From contig JBJXFK010000121.1 of NCBI GenBank assembly GCA_046155505.1, positions 1-14,581 on the forward strand: a stretch of DNA of 14,581 bases. Reading direction: 5' to 3'. This DNA is from JBJXFK01 sp046155505. GTDB lineage: Bacteria > Planctomycetota > Phycisphaerae > UBA1845 > Fen-1342. Numbering within the stretch: position 1 is the stretch's first letter; each line of letters begins with the position of its first letter. Below are positions 12,640 through 14,581 of this stretch, piece by piece. Below the pieces are notes generated by a model that was not told the DNA's origin, did no database searches, and was given only the letters and a program-made list of their open reading frames with translations. Position numbers and translations under genes: made by a program.

Positions 12640-14451
12640 TTACTTCAGTTTCGAAACCACGCGGTCGAGGATGCCATCCTTCAAGCCGAGCACGTCTTCG
12701 AGCTGCGGCGACATCACATCGTCCGGTTCGACGCCGCGCGTGTCGAACAGCTTTCCGTCGATGCGGAACGACGCCATCGTGGAAAGCATGACCTCGATGC
12801 CCGCTCCACGCAGCGGCACGCCGGCGGCTCGCCCGCTGCCGCCGCTCGACGGTTCGCCCACGAGTTTCACGCCGCTACGGCCCTTCATCGCGGCGAGAAA
12901 GATGTCGGTCGCGCTGAAGCAATCATTATCCATCAGCACAACCACCGGCTTGTCATAGTGATACGCTTTCGGATTCAGGTCGCGCCGCAGCACGAAGTAA
13001 TGCCAGTCGGAAAACTGTCCCTCGGGCAGCTTCCACTCAGGTCCGAACTGATCGGCGATCGCTTTGATCGCGCCGCGTTCGGCGTCGTTCCAGCCGGTCC
13101 ACGCCGCTGGATAGAGCCAGCGATTGCCGAGAAATCCGGCGGGGTTTTTCGCATCGTCGCCTTTGCGGATGCGATAGACGGCGACGTTTGTCACCATCGG
13201 CGATTCGTCAGCCTTCATGAAGTAGGGGAACAGCGTGCGCAGCGGAGCGCGCGAGCCGCCGCCGTTGCCGCGCACGTCGATGATGAGCGCCTTGGTCTCG
13301 CGAAACTTGTGCATCTGCTCGTCGAGCGATGCGAGGAACTCATCGCTCTCGTTCATCGCTTCGAGCCGCAGGTAGCCGATGTTGCCGTCGAGCACGCGCG
13401 ATTCGCGGCGCTGTGGCGGCAAGCCGCGGACGCGACTGTCGGCGCGGTTCGTCGTGCCGGGCTTCGGCGGAACGCCCGCGCCGTCCAGCTCGATTTTCAC
13501 CGGCAACTCATCGGTGAGGTTCATCTCACGCCGCAGCGCACTGAGAAACGGCAACAACTCGACCGCCCGGCGACGCTTGAGCTGCGGCGAGCCGTCGGCC
13601 ACGAATTTCTCAGCGGCGGCGAGCCACTGCTCGATCGGGCGATCGTCGATCGACTTGATGAATGGTCGATCGGGGTCGAGCAGTTGGCCGTCGGTGCGCA
13701 CGGCGGCCACGCGCTCGCCCCACAGCGCCACGTCGCACGGCAGAAAGCCGCCAAGCATGTAGGAAGAGAACCGCCGCACGCGGCTGTGCCCGTCGCCGAA
13801 CTTGGCGATGAATTTTTGCACTTCGATGGCAAACGCGGCGGTCGTGGTTCCCTTCTCGAATTTCTTTTCGATCGCTGCGATTTCGGCGGCGATGTCCACC
13901 TGTTTGAGCGTTGCATAACTGAACTGCTCACGAATCGCGCGGGCGAGTTCGGCGAGATCGGTCCGCACTTCGTCAGCGGTCACCGGTTTGACCGGATTGG
14001 CCTCGGTGGTTTGCTGGGCTTGCAGGTTCGCCTGCCAGACCGCGTTGCGATTGGCTTCGCTCATTTCGGCGTCGGCGATCTCGGTCGTCTCGCCTGTCTT
14101 CAAGTTTCGCAGCTTCAACTTCACCGTCTTCGCCGACGGCCTGTCCATTTTGCTGAGCACTTCTACCAGGTCTTCGCTAAATCGCTTCTGCCAGCGCTCG
14201 CCAAACGTGCCGCGGCAAAATGCGACGATCTCGCTAGCCGGGGTGTCGTTGAGCGCGAGCAATTCGTACCACTCGGCCTGCACCATCACCTCGGGCGTGG
14301 CCTCGTTCCAGCGCACCTGTGTGAACGGCGCGGCACGGTCGAAGCCGCGATTCGGCTGCGGATTGGGCGGACGATCCTGAAATTGTGCCGTGGCGGTCGT
14401 CGCGAGCATCGTGAGAAGCGTGACCATCCAAAGCGGGCGACTGAGGCGCAT
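12640..14451 (-). CDS. Secreted S41-family serine peptidase (tricorn/IRBP-like)
   Basis: The 603-residue protein has an N-terminal signal sequence (1-22, cleaved after TATA or TAQ). The S41 core begins with the helical region before FGDGHSRV (218-225), whose His222 fits the DGH motif seen in tricorn-type S41 enzymes. Then come IIDVRGNGGG (390-399), DNDCFSATDIF (508-518) with candidate nucleophile Ser513, and GEPSSGGSG (532-540). The Ser-Lys pattern of CtpA (GEKTFGKG) is absent, which points to the tricorn/IRBP branch with a Ser-His type site. I see no clear PDZ domain. The ATG at 14449-14451 is fixed by GGAGG (14459-14463) with 7-base spacing. It precedes the PhoD-like gene by 30 bp on the same strand, so both exported hydrolases are probably co-transcribed. 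The natural substrate is unknown. Confidence 0.88.
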   Translation of the reverse strand: MRLSRPLWMVTLLTMLATTATAQFQDRPPNPQPNRGFDRAAPFTQVRWNEATPEVMVQAEWYELLALNDTPASEIVAFCRGTFGERWQKRFSEDLVEVLSKMDRPSAKTVKLKLRNLKTGETTEIADAEMSEANRNAVWQANLQAQQTTEANPVKPVTADEVRTDLAELARAIREQFSYATLKQVDIAAEIAAIEKKFEKGTTTAAFAIEVQKFIAKFGDGHSRVRRFSSYMLGGFLPCDVALWGERVAAVRTDGQLLDPDRPFIKSIDDRPIEQWLAAAEKFVADGSPQLKRRRAVELLPFLSALRREMNLTDELPVKIELDGAGVPPKPGTTNRADSRVRGLPPQRRESRVLDGNIGYLRLEAMNESDEFLASLDEQMHKFRETKALIIDVRGNGGGSRAPLRTLFPYFMKADESPMVTNVAVYRIRKGDDAKNPAGFLGNRWLYPAAWTGWNDAERGAIKAIADQFGPEWKLPEGQFSDWHYFVLRRDLNPKAYHYDKPVVVLMDNDCFSATDIFLAAMKGRSGVKLVGEPSSGGSGRAAGVPLRGAGIEVMLSTMASFRIDGKLFDTRGVEPDDVMSPQLEDVLGLKDGILDRVVSKLK

Positions 14452-14458
14452 CGAACAT

Positions 14459-14463
14459 CCTCC
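14459..14463 (-). promoter_or_regulatory. Strong ribosome-binding site of the S41 peptidase
   Basis: GGAGG on the minus strand lies 7 bases before the ATG at 14449-14451 and excludes the in-frame ATG seven codons upstream. Confidence 0.75.
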
Positions 14464-14539
14464 GCGTAGCAATCAACGAGGTCGAGTGACGCATGTTACA
14501 GCGGAGCGGCGGCGGGCGGAGCGCTATGACGGAAGCGCG

Positions 14540-14572
14540 CCGGCGGGCAGGGGAGCATCGGCGTCCCGCCGG
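14540..14572. other. GC-rich inverted repeat at the window edge
   Basis: CCGGCGGG (14540-14547) and CCCGCCGG (14565-14572) form a perfect 8-bp stem with a 17-nt loop, upstream of the S41 gene. It could be the terminator of a neighbouring gene outside the window or a dispersed repeat. No T-run is visible in either direction within the window. Confidence 0.3.
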
Positions 14573-14581
14573 TGCCAACGC

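Noticed and set aside
12592..14469. A 625-codon open frame on the plus strand opposite the S41 peptidase
   Set aside because: It is antisense to a gene with clear motifs and a strong ribosome-binding site. Its content (long His/Arg/Ala runs) is typical of a shadow frame in GC-rich DNA.
1..14581. tRNA or rRNA genes
   Set aside because: No cloverleaf arms, GTTCRANNC T-loop in context, or rRNA-like segments were recognised on reading both strands; a dedicated scan was not possible.

Overview
The window is GC-rich chromosomal DNA that looks planctomycetal (phylum Planctomycetota, perhaps Phycisphaerae). Clues are a dockerin-like tail of the planctomycete type (GDLDGDADVDL...LLTNFG), a short Flp pilin with the GPTATEYAVML cleavage region, hairpin-rich repeats around CCCTGAAAGGG, and heptamer arrays of GGCACTA at gene borders. 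The phylum call rests on pattern recognition, not on a search.

Layout: 1-102 is the tail of an IS630-type transposase, followed by four tandem heptamers. Positions 131-2667 carry two minus-strand genes: a free-standing LOR/SDH-domain ornithine cyclodeaminase-like enzyme and an alpha/beta hydrolase. Positions 2700-5870 form a scarred region. Two direct copies of an 88-bp repeat bracket a dockerin remnant, one intact NAD(P)-binding/DUF2867 gene, the last ~60 codons of a D-lactate dehydrogenase, and a decayed IS4-family transposase joined to that dehydrogenase. Positions 6108-8292 hold the core genes purA and uppS on the plus strand, separated by an intergenic stretch built largely from heptamers that can fold into a long hairpin. 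Positions 8308-8775 hold an orphan Flp-type pilin and a tiny two-helix membrane protein (minus). Positions 9047-11011 hold a divergent pair of HD-domain and HDOD-domain proteins. Positions 11008-14451 hold a probable two-gene secreted-hydrolase operon (minus): an S41 peptidase, then a PhoD-like phosphatase.

Nucleotide synthesis (purA) and cell-envelope lipid carrier synthesis (uppS) are housekeeping functions. The other genes are peripheral metabolism, signalling and exported enzymes. I found no complete defence system, prophage, CRISPR array, secretion cluster, rRNA or tRNA. The most unusual signals are non-coding: the heptamer arrays, which supply a stop codon, a possible ribosome-binding site and a long inverted repeat, and the repeat-bracketed graveyard of broken genes. 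I do not see convincing evidence of a wholly new multi-gene system.
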